64,000 nt of DNA from Leclercia sp. AS011 (GTDB lineage Bacteria > Pseudomonadota > Gammaproteobacteria > Enterobacterales > Enterobacteriaceae). This document shows, piece after piece, positions 42,854 through 53,042 of the stretch. Below the pieces are notes generated by a model that searched no databases, had not been told where the DNA came from, and was given only the letters and a program-made list of their open reading frames with translations. The stretch covers positions 186,001-250,000 of the forward strand of contig NZ_JBBCMA010000003.1 of assembly GCF_037152535.1 (NCBI RefSeq), in the 5' to 3' direction. How positions within the stretch are numbered: position 1 is the stretch's first letter; each line of letters opens with the position of its first letter. Both the position numbers and the translations under genes were made by a program.

Positions 42854-44029
42854 TTAACCGGCGTTCGCCTTCACGATCTCATCGATCAGCTTATTCACGG
42901 GCTCAAGGCTGATCTCACGGGCATTACTTTCGTAGGCCGGGTTAGAACGCGCCTGGTTCGCCAGCATCTGACCGTCGCGGTTGGCGGTATCGACCGTCAC
43001 CAGCGTGGAAAGGCCAATACGCAACGGATGATCCACCAGCTGTTTCTCATCCAGTTCGATACGCACCGGCAGACGCTGAACCACTTTGATCCAGTTCCCG
43101 GTGGCGTTCTGGGCAGGCAGCAGGGAGAAGGCACTACCGGTACCCATATCCAGGCCGACAACTTTCCCGGTGTATTTCACTTCATCACCGTAGATATCGC
43201 TGACCACCGTGGCGCTCTGGCCGATACGCATATGCGCCAGCTGCGTCTCTTTGAAGTTAGCATCCACCCACAGGTTGGTTGCTGGCACTACCGCCATCAG
43301 CGGGGTAGAGGAGCTGATCTGCGCACCAGGCTGCACCGAACGACGGGACACATAGCCGGTCATCGGGCTGACAATCTTGGTTCGCTCAAGGGCCAGCCAG
43401 GCGTTGCGCACTTCCGTCGCCGCCTGTTTCACCGCTGGTTGTTGATCGAGAGTCGTGTCCAGCACCATCGCCTGGTTGGCGTTGTACTGCTGGATGGCAA
43501 CATCGAGCTGGGCCTGCGCGCTGGCGACCGCATCACGGGCGTGTTGCAGCTCTTCACGGCCAATCAGGTTGGCGGTGCCGAGCGGAACACGGCGGTTAAA
43601 ATCGCTCTGCGCCTGGGCGAGGGCGGTTTTCTGCACGGTGATGTTGGCCTGCAGTTGCTTGCTGTTGATCATCTGCTGACGGGTCTGACGCACGCTCGAG
43701 GCCAGCTCGGTCTGTGCTTTTTCAAACGCCTGCTGGGCGTCGGTGGGATCCAGCGTCACCAGCACGTCGCCTTTTTGCACAAAGTCGGTATTGTCAGCCC
43801 AGACTTTCGTCACGCTGCCCGACACCTGCGCCATAATCTGAACCTGGTTCCCTGCCACGTACGCGTCATCCGTCTCTTCACTATGACGCAGTACTAAAAA
43901 CCAATAGATCCCATATGCCACGGCAATAATAATAAAGAGCAAGGTCAGCAGCAGAAGGGCGCGCTTGCGTTTGCCTTTCTTCTTGTTGACCGGTTGCTGC
44001 GGGGTTGTGTTCTCCGCATTTGCGCTCAT
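42854..44029 (-). CDS. emrA: Multidrug efflux membrane fusion protein EmrA
   Basis: A 391-residue HlyD-type adaptor. One N-terminal membrane segment (about 25-45) anchors it in the inner membrane; the T-D-D-A-Y-V-A-G-N near residue 55 begins the lipoyl domain, followed by a long coiled-coil hairpin and a beta-barrel. It links EmrB to TolC. ATG 44029 has GGAGA 6 bases upstream and gives the E. coli-like start M-S-A-N-A-E. A hairpin precedes it in the gap to mprA. Confidence 0.96.
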   Translation of the reverse strand: MSANAENTTPQQPVNKKKGKRKRALLLLTLLFIIIAVAYGIYWFLVLRHSEETDDAYVAGNQVQIMAQVSGSVTKVWADNTDFVQKGDVLVTLDPTDAQQAFEKAQTELASSVRQTRQQMINSKQLQANITVQKTALAQAQSDFNRRVPLGTANLIGREELQHARDAVASAQAQLDVAIQQYNANQAMVLDTTLDQQPAVKQAATEVRNAWLALERTKIVSPMTGYVSRRSVQPGAQISSSTPLMAVVPATNLWVDANFKETQLAHMRIGQSATVVSDIYGDEVKYTGKVVGLDMGTGSAFSLLPAQNATGNWIKVVQRLPVRIELDEKQLVDHPLRIGLSTLVTVDTANRDGQMLANQARSNPAYESNAREISLEPVNKLIDEIVKANAG

Positions 44030-44084
44030 GATTTTCTCCACGATCTTATTATTTCACATCGGCTGCGCCGACCTGTTATCAGAA

Positions 44085-44109
44085 AGGCCAGCAGTATGCG
44101 TGCTGGCCT
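44085..44109 (-). terminator. Attenuator-like hairpin between mprA and emrA
   Basis: A 9-bp stem AGGCCAGCA / TGCTGGCCT with a 7-base loop is followed on the minus strand by TTTCTG. It may partly end transcription between mprA and emrAB and lower efflux expression relative to the repressor. Confidence 0.45.
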
Positions 44110-44155
44110 GTTCGGTTTTCTTATGAATCTGGATTTTCTGGAGCGTGTCGTCGCG

Positions 44156-44686
44156 TTAGCGCAGCGCCTCGAGAACGGCGCCGTCTTCATCCATCTGATC
44201 CAGACGGGTGAGAAGCTTACGGGTGATATGCTCGAGCTGCTCTTTCTCGGTACCACTTAAAGACGACCAGAGTTGATGCAGGCAGTTGTGCTGAGGTGGA
44301 AGCACCTCACGCAGGAATTCGTGACCTTTCTCGGTCAGTTGCAGGTGCAGACAGCGACGGTCGTTGTCGCTTTCACGGCGTTCAATCCAGCCGCGCTTTT
44401 CCAGCTCATCGGCAATACGGGTTGCATTGGTACGAGACGAACCCAGGGCGCAGCTCAGCTCAGACGGCTGAATGCTGTGGTTTTCCTGAGACTCCAGCGT
44501 AATCAACGCCATAAATAACGTCTCGTTAATCCCTTGAGCTTTCAGCATCTTATTGCGATTTTCCAGCAGCTTGCCCTGCATGTGCATGCAGAGACGGGTC
44601 AGCAGGATCTCCTGATACGGGAAATCTGCATAGCGACTGGCGCGAAATTTAAGCATTTGTTCAATGGGCGTAAACGAACTATCCAT
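44156..44686 (-). CDS. mprA: MarR-family repressor MprA (EmrR)
   Basis: A 176-residue winged-helix repressor of the emr operon, released by uncouplers and salicylate-type ligands. The DNA-binding region contains [19 protein letters not shown] near residue 78-96, and the wing E-S-D-N-D-R-R near 105. Length and sequence match E. coli MprA. It is the first gene of mprA-emrA-emrB and has its own promoter. Confidence 0.96.
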   Translation of the reverse strand: MDSSFTPIEQMLKFRASRYADFPYQEILLTRLCMHMQGKLLENRNKMLKAQGINETLFMALITLESQENHSIQPSELSCALGSSRTNATRIADELEKRGWIERRESDNDRRCLHLQLTEKGHEFLREVLPPQHNCLHQLWSSLSGTEKEQLEHITRKLLTRLDQMDEDGAVLEALR

Positions 44687-44997
44687 TTGGGCATAACCTC
44701 ATTAATTACAGCCGATATAGTAACGACAGTGACAAATAATGTAAATGAATTATTTGTGCGGCTAAAATCCATCAGACAAATTTCACCGTCATCAAGAGCC
44801 GGGTAGATCCGTGACCCGGTAAGCACAGAAAAGAGGGGATTGCACTGGCAAAACGGGGATGGGTCTTCGGGCGTAAGCTATTCATGCGGTATTCTAATAT
44901 CCTACCCACATAAAAATTTCCGGAATAAATGATTACGTCACCATAACAGACTGAGGGGCTCCTTAACACCCTGAGGAGCCCCAAACTTATGTAACCC
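44687..44997 (-). promoter_or_regulatory. mprA promoter region; 311-base gap with no gene
   Basis: On the minus strand TTTACA (44745-44740), 17 bases, TACTAT (44722-44717) is a good sigma-70 promoter for mprA-emrAB; MprA binding sites are expected there. Near the other end, GGGGCTCCT / AGGAGCCCC (44955-44963 and 44974-44982) can form a hairpin 15 bases past the ygaY-like stop, probably its transcript end although no T-run follows. The rest shows no coding frame; ygaZ and ygaH, which lie here in E. coli, are absent. Confidence 0.65.
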
Positions 44998-46182
44998 TTA
45001 TTGAATGGCATCCTGACGATGGTAGCCGCGCCACCAGACCAGCAGGTTAACCAGCGCCATGACCGTCCCGGCCGCACACACGCCCGTCCAGCCGCCATGT
45101 TGCCAGGCGTATGCCGAGATGAGTGACCCGGCGGCACCGCCGATAAAGTAGCTGGTCATGTACCCGGCCGTCAGGCGGTTACGCGCATCCGGCTTGACGC
45201 GGTAGATCACGGTCTGGTTGGTGATATGCACTCCCTGCACGGTGAGGTCGAGCACCAGGATGCCGACAATCAGCGCCAGCACTGAGACATGTCCGTACCA
45301 GATCGCCGCCCAGGAGAGCAGGAGCATTACCAGCCCGACGCTGGTGGTAAGATGCGATTTGCCCTTATCCGCCAGACCGCCCGCAGGACGCGCACCCAGC
45401 GCACCGGCCGCGCCCGCCAGGCCAAACAGGCCGATCATCCCTTCGGAATAGTTAAACGGCGGAGAGGCCAGCAGGAAGGCCATCGAGGTCCAGAGAATGC
45501 TGAAGTTAGCGAAGGTGAAACAGCCCAGCAGTGCCCGGGTACGCAGCAGTTTATCGCGCGTGAACAGGCTAAAGACCGAGCCCAGCAGCTGAGGGTAGTT
45601 GAGATGGGTTTCTGACTTCACCTTTGGCAGGCCGCGCCACAGGGCGAGGGCCATCACCACCATCAGCACCGACGCCACCCAGTAGACGGTGCGCCAGCCG
45701 CCGATACCCGCCAGCAGACCGGCGACGGTACGCGCCAGCAAAATCCCCAGCAGCAGGCCGCTCATAATGGTCCCGACCACCTTACCGCGTTTTTCCGGCG
45801 AGGCGAGGGTTGCCGCCAGCGGGACCAGGATCTGCGCCACCACCGAGAACAGGCCGGTCAGGGCGGTGCCGAGGATCATCATCGCCAGCGACTGACTGGA
45901 GGCGGTGATCAACATCCCCCCGGCGGCCAGCAGGGTCATGGAGACAATCATCGCCCGGCGTTCGAACATATCCCCCAGCGGCACGAGGAATAGCAGGCCC
46001 ACGGCGTACCCCAGCTGAGCGGCGGTCACGATAAAGCCAGCCGAGCTTGCCGAGAGCGAAAAGTTGCGGGCGATGGTCTCCAGCAGCGGCTGGGCGTAGT
46101 AGTTACTGGCGACCGCCAGACCGGTTGCCACTGACATCAGCAGGATAAGTGCGGGGCTAAGCCCTTGATTAGTTTTTGTCAT
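44998..46182 (-). CDS. ygaY: MFS transporter, YgaY-like
   Basis: A 394-residue protein with 12 hydrophobic segments. The start A-S-N-Y-Y-A-Q-P-L-L and the loop G-D-M-F-E-R-R are typical of this MFS branch. It occupies the place of ygaY next to proX, a gene that is disrupted in E. coli K-12 but is complete here. Substrate is unknown; related proteins export small compounds. It lies in the direction of proVWX but 140 bases after proX, with a hairpin between them, so it may be transcribed separately. Confidence 0.85.
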   Translation of the reverse strand: MTKTNQGLSPALILLMSVATGLAVASNYYAQPLLETIARNFSLSASSAGFIVTAAQLGYAVGLLFLVPLGDMFERRAMIVSMTLLAAGGMLITASSQSLAMMILGTALTGLFSVVAQILVPLAATLASPEKRGKVVGTIMSGLLLGILLARTVAGLLAGIGGWRTVYWVASVLMVVMALALWRGLPKVKSETHLNYPQLLGSVFSLFTRDKLLRTRALLGCFTFANFSILWTSMAFLLASPPFNYSEGMIGLFGLAGAAGALGARPAGGLADKGKSHLTTSVGLVMLLLSWAAIWYGHVSVLALIVGILVLDLTVQGVHITNQTVIYRVKPDARNRLTAGYMTSYFIGGAAGSLISAYAWQHGGWTGVCAAGTVMALVNLLVWWRGYHRQDAIQ

Positions 46183-46287
46183 CAGGTTTTTGAAATCATT
46201 AGTTGAGTGATTATTTTTTCAGAAACCATAATAACGGATGACGAAGGGAGGCGGGGAGATGTTAAGTGCTGGATTGTGCGGTCTGAA

Positions 46288-46308
46288 CCCTCTCCCAAAG
46301 GGAGAGGG
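46288..46308. terminator. Hairpin after proX
   Basis: Stem CCCTCTCCC / GGGAGAGGG with a 3-base loop, 14 bases after the proX stop. Only two T follow on the minus strand, so termination is likely weak; this short palindrome is common between enterobacterial genes. Confidence 0.5.
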
Positions 46309-46322
46309 AAGTCAGCGAGTAC

Positions 46323-47318
46323 TTACTTCTGCGCGGCCAGCGCCTCATTCACCCACGCATCGAACTGCTGCTGGTGGGCTTTGATCCAGCCGTCCACGTG
46401 ACCCTGGACATCGGCTTCAGAAGATTTGCCCGCGTGCATCATCGCGTTCTGGGCGTTGATATCCGCCAGCGGGAGCTTCATTACCGAGAACAGCTTCGCC
46501 GCCGCCGGGTTTTTCTCCGCCCAGGCTTTGTTGGCAACGATGTGCATGGTGTTCACCGGGAAGCCGTAGTTCATGCCGTTCGGCAGTTTGGTGTCGATGT
46601 CTTTCTGCTCGCCCGGCAGGGAGGAGAACGGCACCTGCAGCCAGACCACATCTTTACCCGGCTTCAGCACATCGCTCACCCAGTACGGCGTCCAGGTGTA
46701 ATAGATCACCGGCTTGCCTTCCTTAAAGCGGGCGATGGTGTCGGCCATCATCGCCGAGTAGTTGCCGTGGCTGACGTCTACGGTTTTCGCCAGGTCGAAG
46801 GCTTTGTTCTGGTGGTTAATCACCGCTTCACAGCCCCAGCCCGGGGAGCAGCCCATCATGTCGGCTTTGCCATCCCCGTTGGTATCGAACAGTTTGGCGA
46901 TCTTCGGATCCTTCAGCTGCTCGATGTTGGTGATGTGATACTGGTCGGCGGTTTTCTTGTCGATCAGATACCCCTGCGCCGCGCCGGTCACGAAGGTGCC
47001 TTCGCGGTAGAACTTCTTGTCGCCCCCGGCGGCGGCATACATGTCGTCATGCAGCGGCTGCCAGTTCACGGCGGTAAAAGTGGCATCGCCGGAGGCAATA
47101 GAGGTATAGCCCACGTTGTAATCCACTTCGCTGGGCTTGCTGACGGTATAGCCCAGCTTCTCCAGCGCCCGGCTGACCAGCCCGGTCTGGAACGACTCTT
47201 CGGAGATGGTGCTCTGTACCGGTTGCACGGTAATGCCTTTGCCCGGCAGATCGGCAGCAAATACGCTGGTGGAGGCAAGGGTGGCAAACGCTGTGGCAAA
47301 AATTACGCTATGTCGCAT
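46323..47318 (-). CDS. proX: Glycine betaine/proline betaine-binding protein ProX
   Basis: A 331-residue periplasmic protein with a signal peptide ending S-T-S-V-F-A. It delivers glycine betaine and proline betaine to ProVW under osmotic stress. Aromatic residues such as those in V-N-W-Q-P-L-H and Y-Y-T-W-T-P-Y-W-V form the betaine box. The C-P-G-W-G-C segment could form a disulfide. Last gene of the proVWX operon, 9 bases after proW. Confidence 0.96.
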   Translation of the reverse strand: MRHSVIFATAFATLASTSVFAADLPGKGITVQPVQSTISEESFQTGLVSRALEKLGYTVSKPSEVDYNVGYTSIASGDATFTAVNWQPLHDDMYAAAGGDKKFYREGTFVTGAAQGYLIDKKTADQYHITNIEQLKDPKIAKLFDTNGDGKADMMGCSPGWGCEAVINHQNKAFDLAKTVDVSHGNYSAMMADTIARFKEGKPVIYYTWTPYWVSDVLKPGKDVVWLQVPFSSLPGEQKDIDTKLPNGMNYGFPVNTMHIVANKAWAEKNPAAAKLFSVMKLPLADINAQNAMMHAGKSSEADVQGHVDGWIKAHQQQFDAWVNEALAAQK

Positions 47319-47327
47319 CGTTGTTCC

Positions 47328-48401
47328 TTATTTTACGAATGGGCGGGTGATTAACCCGACAGGGCCGGTGGTATACCAGCGACGGTTGCCGCGACTGCGT
47401 GAATCACGACCGACGGCCTGGGTCAGGCGGTCAAGAATAATGGCGAGGATCACGATCCCGACGCCGCCGACGGTGGCCAGCCCCATATCGAGACGACCAA
47501 TGCCGCGCAGCACCATCTGGCCCAGACCACCCACGGCGATCATCGAGGCGATCACCACCATCGACAGGGCCAGCATCAGGGTCTGGTTCACGCCCGCCAT
47601 AATGGTCGGCATCGCCAGCGGCAGCTGGACTTTGAACAGCATCTGGCGCGGGCTGGCACCAAACGAGCGCGAGGCTTCGATCAGGTCAGCAGGCACCTGG
47701 TTAATGCCCAGAATGGTCAGACGCACAATCGGCGGCAGGGCGAAGATAATGGTCACCACCACGCCCGGCACGTTGCCGATGCCGAACAGCATTACGATTG
47801 GCACCAGGTAGACAAACGCCGGGGTAGTCTGCATCGCATCCAGCAGCGGGCGGATAATTTTGGCCGCCCGCGGACTGCGCGCCAGCCAGATCCCCATCGG
47901 CAGGCCAATCACCACGCAGAAGAGCAGGGCGGTCAGCACCAGCGCCAGGGTGATCATCGCCTGCGACCAGGCTCCGATCGCGCCGATCAGGATCAGCGAG
48001 ACAAGCGTCGCTACGCCCATCCCGGCGCTACCAAACTGCCACGCAATCAGCGAGAACAGCACGATAGCCATCGGGGCCGGCATCCCCAGCATCAGCTGCT
48101 GGAAGCCGTTGAGGATATAGTCCACCGGCACGCGAATGCCCTGGAACACCGGGCGGAAGTGCGTCACCACCCAGTCGATCCCTTCGGTGACCCAGCTGTC
48201 GAGCGGGATCAGGGTTTTATGGAACGGATCCATAATGTTGAAGTGTTCTGGCGCAGGCGCCGGGGCGCTGGTCAGCCAGTCTGCCGCGCCGCTGTCGGTT
48301 GGCGCGGGTGCTGCCGTTGTGGAAGAGCCCCACGCGTCAGCGGATTGTGCCGCGCTGTCGGCGGCCTCGGTGGTGCCCCACGGGTTAGATTGATCAGCCA
48401 T
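47328..48401 (-). CDS. proW: Glycine betaine/proline ABC permease ProW
   Basis: A 357-residue permease with a long cytoplasmic or periplasmic N-terminal tail of about 100 residues, rich in alanine and threonine, as in E. coli ProW, followed by about seven hydrophobic segments. The coupling motif [24 protein letters not shown] block is present. It overlaps the proV stop by 8 bases. Confidence 0.96.
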   Translation of the reverse strand: MADQSNPWGTTEAADSAAQSADAWGSSTTAAPAPTDSGAADWLTSAPAPAPEHFNIMDPFHKTLIPLDSWVTEGIDWVVTHFRPVFQGIRVPVDYILNGFQQLMLGMPAPMAIVLFSLIAWQFGSAGMGVATLVSLILIGAIGAWSQAMITLALVLTALLFCVVIGLPMGIWLARSPRAAKIIRPLLDAMQTTPAFVYLVPIVMLFGIGNVPGVVVTIIFALPPIVRLTILGINQVPADLIEASRSFGASPRQMLFKVQLPLAMPTIMAGVNQTLMLALSMVVIASMIAVGGLGQMVLRGIGRLDMGLATVGGVGIVILAIILDRLTQAVGRDSRSRGNRRWYTTGPVGLITRPFVK

Positions 48402-49596
48402 TGTTTGCCCCCTCGCGATCTAAAGCCTGCAGCAACATGCGTTTTGAGATGATGCCGACGTACTGTTGTTCCTCTCCAACCACCGGCACCGCACAGGGTG
48501 CCTGGCCAACGTGGGAGAGCAACTCGCTGAGCGGCGTTTCGGCGTCCACGGCAAGCGGAGCGTCGATTAACGCCGCATCGATACCCAGATTTTCGCCAAG
48601 GGCGGTTTTCAGGGAGTCGATGGAAACAACGCCGACAAATTTATTGCCGCGTTCAACCAGATAACCGTATTCCCGGTCTTCGTCCTGCAACAGCTTCAGC
48701 GCCGAGCGCGGGCCGAAACCTGGCGTTTTACGGATAATGCCGTTCGGGGATCGGCGGGCAATATCTTTGGCGCTGAACACCTGGCTAATATCCACGCCGC
48801 GGAAGAAGGTGCGCACATAATCGTTGGCCGGATTATTGAGAATTTCATCCGGCGTCCCTACCTGCACCACTTCGCCATTTTGCATAATGGCAATACGATC
48901 GCCAATTCGCATGGCTTCATCAAGGTCATGGGAAATAAAGACAATAGTGCGCTGATGCCGCGACTGCAGTTTTACCAGCTCATCCTGCATCTCGGTACGA
49001 ATTAAGGGATCGAGCGCCGAGAAGGCTTCGTCCATTAATAATATATCGGGGTTGATCGCTAATGCGCGGGCTAATCCGACGCGCTGACGCATCCCGCCGG
49101 AAAGTTCATCCGGGTACGCATGGGCGTAATTTTCCAGCCCCACCTGACGCAGCGCATCCAGCGCTTTTTCCTGGCGCTCACTGGCCGGTACGCCCGCTAA
49201 TTCCATGCCAAACGCGGTATTGTCCAATACCGTCATGTGCGGCATCAGGGCGAACGACTGAAACACCATCGCGATCTTTTTTCTGCGCACCTCGCGGAGT
49301 TCGGCGTCCGATATTCTGGCGATATCCACACCGTCAATCAGCACCTGCCCGCGGGTGGGTTCAATCAGGCGATTGAGAAGGCGAACCATAGTGGATTTAC
49401 CCGAACCGGATAACCCCATGATGACAAAAATCTCGCCTTCTTCAATGGCCAGACTGGCGTCTTTAACGCCAAGCGACAGCCCGGTTTTTTCCAGAATTTG
49501 TTCTTTTGACAGACCTTTTTCAATATATTTGAATGCGCGCTGCGGGTGCTCGCCAAATACCTTATAAAGATTCTTAACTTCTAATTTAATTGCCAT
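48394..49596 (-). CDS. proV: Glycine betaine/proline ABC ATPase ProV
   Basis: A 400-residue ATPase with Walker [10 protein letters not shown] near residue 60, signature L-S-G-G-M-R-Q-R near 165, Walker B I-L-L-M-D-E-A, and a C-terminal tandem CBS module (from about residue 280) that senses ionic strength. First gene of the proU operon. The operon head also has AT-rich DNA inside proV, matching the H-NS-bound downstream element known in E. coli. Confidence 0.97.
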   Translation of the reverse strand: MAIKLEVKNLYKVFGEHPQRAFKYIEKGLSKEQILEKTGLSLGVKDASLAIEEGEIFVIMGLSGSGKSTMVRLLNRLIEPTRGQVLIDGVDIARISDAELREVRRKKIAMVFQSFALMPHMTVLDNTAFGMELAGVPASERQEKALDALRQVGLENYAHAYPDELSGGMRQRVGLARALAINPDILLMDEAFSALDPLIRTEMQDELVKLQSRHQRTIVFISHDLDEAMRIGDRIAIMQNGEVVQVGTPDEILNNPANDYVRTFFRGVDISQVFSAKDIARRSPNGIIRKTPGFGPRSALKLLQDEDREYGYLVERGNKFVGVVSIDSLKTALGENLGIDAALIDAPLAVDAETPLSELLSHVGQAPCAVPVVGEEQQYVGIISKRMLLQALDREGANNG

Positions 49597-49913
49597 GCAA
49601 TAAAGAATGTCCCGTTATTTATTTATGTCGATATCATTACCAGTGAATATAATTAACCGGCCATACCCTAACATACTCAGAATCTGAGACAACCCTGTAT
49701 TGGCTTGTGGCATGATTTTTGCCGCGCGCGAAACGGCGCAATTTCCCATGAGATAAGGGCTGAGCGCCGTCTGAATTTTTCTTGAGAAATGTCTTAATGT
49801 GGCGAAATTTGCGGAGGGAAAACAAAAATGGCGGCGAATATGACAGGGAAATAGCACCCCAAAATCCTGAGCATTATATTCCGCTCATCCGGGTGATATT
49901 TCCCTCCTGCATC
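49597..49913 (-). promoter_or_regulatory. proU (proV) regulatory region, 317 bases between proV and fhlA
   Basis: On the minus strand TTGTCT (49692-49687), 16 bases, TAGGGT (49670-49665) closely matches the main osmotically controlled sigma-70 promoter of E. coli proU (TTGCCT, TAGGGT). It lies 69-96 bases before the proV start. The DNA between promoter and gene is AT-rich, as expected for H-NS control. The rest, up to the fhlA stop at 49914, holds no gene and no clear terminator for fhlA. Confidence 0.75.
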
Positions 49914-52001
49914 TTACAAAATGGCGTTCTTATCGATCCCCAGGCGCTTCATGCGCGACAGGAGCGTGGTGCGCTTCAGCCCCAGTCGTTTGGCTGCCCC
50001 TTTTGGCCCGGCGATCACCCCGTTGGTCTCTTTCAGCACCCGCATAATGTGTTGATATTCCTCCTCGCCTTCGCGGATCGGACTGACTGCCGCCTCCGGT
50101 GCCGCGGCGCTGACAAAGCGCGGGTAGTCGATATCCGGCAGCGACAGTTGCAGGACGTTGCCGCGGGTGAGGAGCACCGCGCGCTCAATCACGTTTTCCA
50201 GCTCGCGCACGTTGCCCGGCCACTCCATCTTGCTGAGCTGACGCAGCGTATCTGCCGGGATGCTGTCGATATTGCGCCCCAGACGGTGGGCGATCTTGAA
50301 GGTGAACGACTTCACCAGCAGGGGGATATCTTCCGGACGTTCCCGCAGCGGTGGCAGGAAGATCGGGAACACGTTGAGCCGGTAGTAAAGGTCGCTGCGA
50401 AACTCACGATCGGCGACCATTTGCGTTAAGTCGCGGTTAGTGGCGGCAATAAGACGCACGTCGGTGTGAATGGTGCGGTTGCTGCCGAGACGCTCAAACT
50501 CCTGCTCCTGGAGCACGCGCAGCAGCTTCGGCTGCAGCTCAATGGGCATGTCGCCCACTTCATCGAGGAACAGCGTGCTTTTGTCCGCCAGTTCAAAGCG
50601 GCCAATATGCTGGGCGCTGGCGCCGGTAAAGGCTCCGCGCTCGTGACCGAAGAGATCGCTTTCCAGCAGCCCGGCGGGCATTGCCGCACAGTTCATCTTC
50701 ACCATCCGGCGCTCGCTGCGGCCGCTCAGGTTATGAATGGCGCGGGCAATCAGCTCTTTACCGGTGCCGGTCTCCCCCAGGATCAGCACCGTGCTGTTGC
50801 TGTGGGCCACCATCTCCACCTGCTTCATCACCGTCATCATCGGCGAGCTGCGGCCAATGATTTCGCCAAAATCGGTGGCGACGTTGTTGATCTGCTCGGT
50901 CAGGGCGAGGTTCTCGTCGATCAGCCGCTCCTTGAGGTGGCTGATCTCGCGGTAGGAGAGGGCGTTATCCACGGCAATGGCGATACGTTCGGCGATCTGG
51001 TTCAGCAGCTCCAGGTTTGAAGGGGTAAAGACCTGGGCCTTGCACTGGGCCAGCTTCAGGGTGCCGAGGATCCGATCGCGGAAAATTAAGGGGAACAGGC
51101 ACAGGGTCTGATCCTGTTCACCCCACATATCAAACAGCATACGTTCGTAGGGGGCGTGCTGATCGCGGCTGTGCAGGTTCAGCATCAGCATCTTTTTGCT
51201 ATGCATCACTTTTTCAGACAGCGTGCCTTTCTCGTCCACCTCGCTCTGATCGTACAGCGGCGCGTTTTTATCCAGGTAGTGGGTGGAGTAGACGAGGAGT
51301 TTGCCCTTGCGCTCGCTGCGCAACACCATGCTGATGGAGTCGATGCTGAAGTTGCGATGGATCTCCCGGGAGACCTCCGTCACCAGCTCATCGAGGTCGA
51401 GCTTAGACAGCACCGCGTTAGTGATGGCGACCAGCAGGCGAAAGTCGTTACGTTCCCGGCACAGCACCTCATAGCTGTCGCTGTTATTCTGCCGAGCCAT
51501 GATCTGCTCCACCGCCAGACCGGCCGCCTGGGTCAGGGTTTGCACTTGGGTAAAGTCGCTGTCGCTCCAGGGGCGATCGCTGTCGCGCAGAAACTCGCAG
51601 CCACCGAAGATCCGTCCGTCGGCCGCCAGCGGCGTCAGGCAGTAGTGGGCAAAAGAGGGATAGAGATCCAGCCCGGCCAGCGCGGGCCAGGTCTCTTTAA
51701 AGGTCTCCGCCGGACAGTGCAGCACGTCCGGACGCGACAGCATACGGCGGAAAGGTCCGTTCGCCAGCAGCGGCTCATCTTCACAGCGGATATCCCGATC
51801 CTGCGTGTCGGTGCCGTACAGACAGACACGACGCTGCTCTGACTGCCAGAGCAGAATAGTGGCGCGATCGGCCAGATTCATCTGCCGGGCATGCCAGGTC
51901 AGCGACCGCGCCAGGGCGCAGAGATCGGGCTGTTGCAGCAGGGTGCGGGTAATATCGAACAGTCCTTGATCGAGGGGATCGTTCGTGGGTGTATACGACA
52001 T
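49914..52001 (-). CDS. fhlA: Formate hydrogenlyase transcriptional activator FhlA
   Basis: A 695-residue sigma-54 activator that binds formate and switches on hyc, hyp and related operons. Two N-terminal GAF domains (about 15-170 and 195-345) sense formate; the AAA+ domain has Walker A G-E-T-G-T-G-K-E near residue 412, the G-A-F-T-G-A loop and L-F-L-D-E-V-G-D; the C-terminal Fis-like helix-turn-helix is at A-A-K-R-L-G-L-K-R-T-T-L. It follows hypE by 30 bases, so it can be cotranscribed with hyp. In E. coli its other neighbour is ygbA; here it is proV. Confidence 0.97.
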   Translation of the reverse strand: MSYTPTNDPLDQGLFDITRTLLQQPDLCALARSLTWHARQMNLADRATILLWQSEQRRVCLYGTDTQDRDIRCEDEPLLANGPFRRMLSRPDVLHCPAETFKETWPALAGLDLYPSFAHYCLTPLAADGRIFGGCEFLRDSDRPWSDSDFTQVQTLTQAAGLAVEQIMARQNNSDSYEVLCRERNDFRLLVAITNAVLSKLDLDELVTEVSREIHRNFSIDSISMVLRSERKGKLLVYSTHYLDKNAPLYDQSEVDEKGTLSEKVMHSKKMLMLNLHSRDQHAPYERMLFDMWGEQDQTLCLFPLIFRDRILGTLKLAQCKAQVFTPSNLELLNQIAERIAIAVDNALSYREISHLKERLIDENLALTEQINNVATDFGEIIGRSSPMMTVMKQVEMVAHSNSTVLILGETGTGKELIARAIHNLSGRSERRMVKMNCAAMPAGLLESDLFGHERGAFTGASAQHIGRFELADKSTLFLDEVGDMPIELQPKLLRVLQEQEFERLGSNRTIHTDVRLIAATNRDLTQMVADREFRSDLYYRLNVFPIFLPPLRERPEDIPLLVKSFTFKIAHRLGRNIDSIPADTLRQLSKMEWPGNVRELENVIERAVLLTRGNVLQLSLPDIDYPRFVSAAAPEAAVSPIREGEEEYQHIMRVLKETNGVIAGPKGAAKRLGLKRTTLLSRMKRLGIDKNAIL

Positions 52002-52031
52002 GCGTGATATCCAGAAAATGAGAGTCTGCTG

Positions 52032-53042
52032 TCAGCAAATACGCGGCAGCGGTTCGGCATGCGGCAGGTTAAGGGTGCGCTTCACGCCGTAAAGTCCGGT
52101 GAGTCGGACGCCTTTACGCTCGACCACTTCACCGATGATGGCGGCATCCTGGCCCAGAGGATGTTGACGTACTAAGCCTAGCACGCGCTCCGCTTCCTGG
52201 CGGCTAACGACAATAACCAGCTTGCCTTCGTTGGCAAAGTTGAGCGGATCCAGCCCCAGCAGCTCGCAGGCACCGCGCACGGCGGGCTTCACGGGGAGCG
52301 CCCCCTCCTGTAATTCAATGCCAAAGCCGCTGCTGGCGGCAAATTCATGGGCGACGGCATTGACGCCGCCGCGGGTGGCATCGCGCAGGGCTTTGATGCC
52401 TGGCTCCGCCCGCAGGGCCTGAATCAGCGGCGTCAGGACGGCGCAGTCGCTCTGCAGATCGCCATCAAGGCCTAAACCTTCGCGCAGGTTGAGGATGGTC
52501 GCACCGTGATCGCCCAGGGTGCCGCTGACCAGCAGCACATCGCCGACCGCAATCTGGCGCATGCCCCAGTTTACCCCCTCGGGAATCGAACCGATACCGG
52601 CGGTGTTGATAAACACCTTATCCGCCGCGCCGCGCGGCACCACTTTGGTATCGCCGGTGACGATGCTAATACCCGCCGCCGCGGCCATGGCGGCCATGCT
52701 GGTCACGATGCGTTCCAGCGTTGCCATCTCCAGCCCCTCCTCAAGGATAAAGCCGCAGGAGAGCCAGCGCGGGATCGCCCCGCTGACCGCCACGTCGTTA
52801 GCCGTGCCGCAGATCGCCAGCTTGCCGATATCGCCCCCGGGGAAGAACAGCGGGTCAATCACGTAGCTGTCGGTGGAAAAGGCCAGCCTGTCGCCCTGGG
52901 CGGTGAGTTCGTGCAGGGGAATGCGGGCCTGATCTTCCTGCTCGTTCAGCAGCGGATTGGCGAAGGCGCGCATAAAAAGCGCGCCGATCAGCTGCTGCAT
53001 GGCCTGGCCGCCGCTCCCGTGGGCGAGGGTTATCTGTTTCAA
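52032..53042 (-). CDS. hypE: Hydrogenase maturation protein HypE
   Basis: A 336-residue enzyme of the PurM/ThiL-like fold that dehydrates a carbamoyl group on its own C-terminal cysteine to make thiocyanate for the Fe(CN)2CO centre. The essential P-R-I-C end is intact. The A-H-G-S-G-G-Q-A-M-Q-Q-L start is typical. It needs HypF for the carbamoyl transfer; no hypF lies in the window. It overlaps hypD by 4 bases. Confidence 0.97.
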   Translation of the reverse strand: MKQITLAHGSGGQAMQQLIGALFMRAFANPLLNEQEDQARIPLHELTAQGDRLAFSTDSYVIDPLFFPGGDIGKLAICGTANDVAVSGAIPRWLSCGFILEEGLEMATLERIVTSMAAMAAAAGISIVTGDTKVVPRGAADKVFINTAGIGSIPEGVNWGMRQIAVGDVLLVSGTLGDHGATILNLREGLGLDGDLQSDCAVLTPLIQALRAEPGIKALRDATRGGVNAVAHEFAASSGFGIELQEGALPVKPAVRGACELLGLDPLNFANEGKLVIVVSRQEAERVLGLVRQHPLGQDAAIIGEVVERKGVRLTGLYGVKRTLNLPHAEPLPRIC

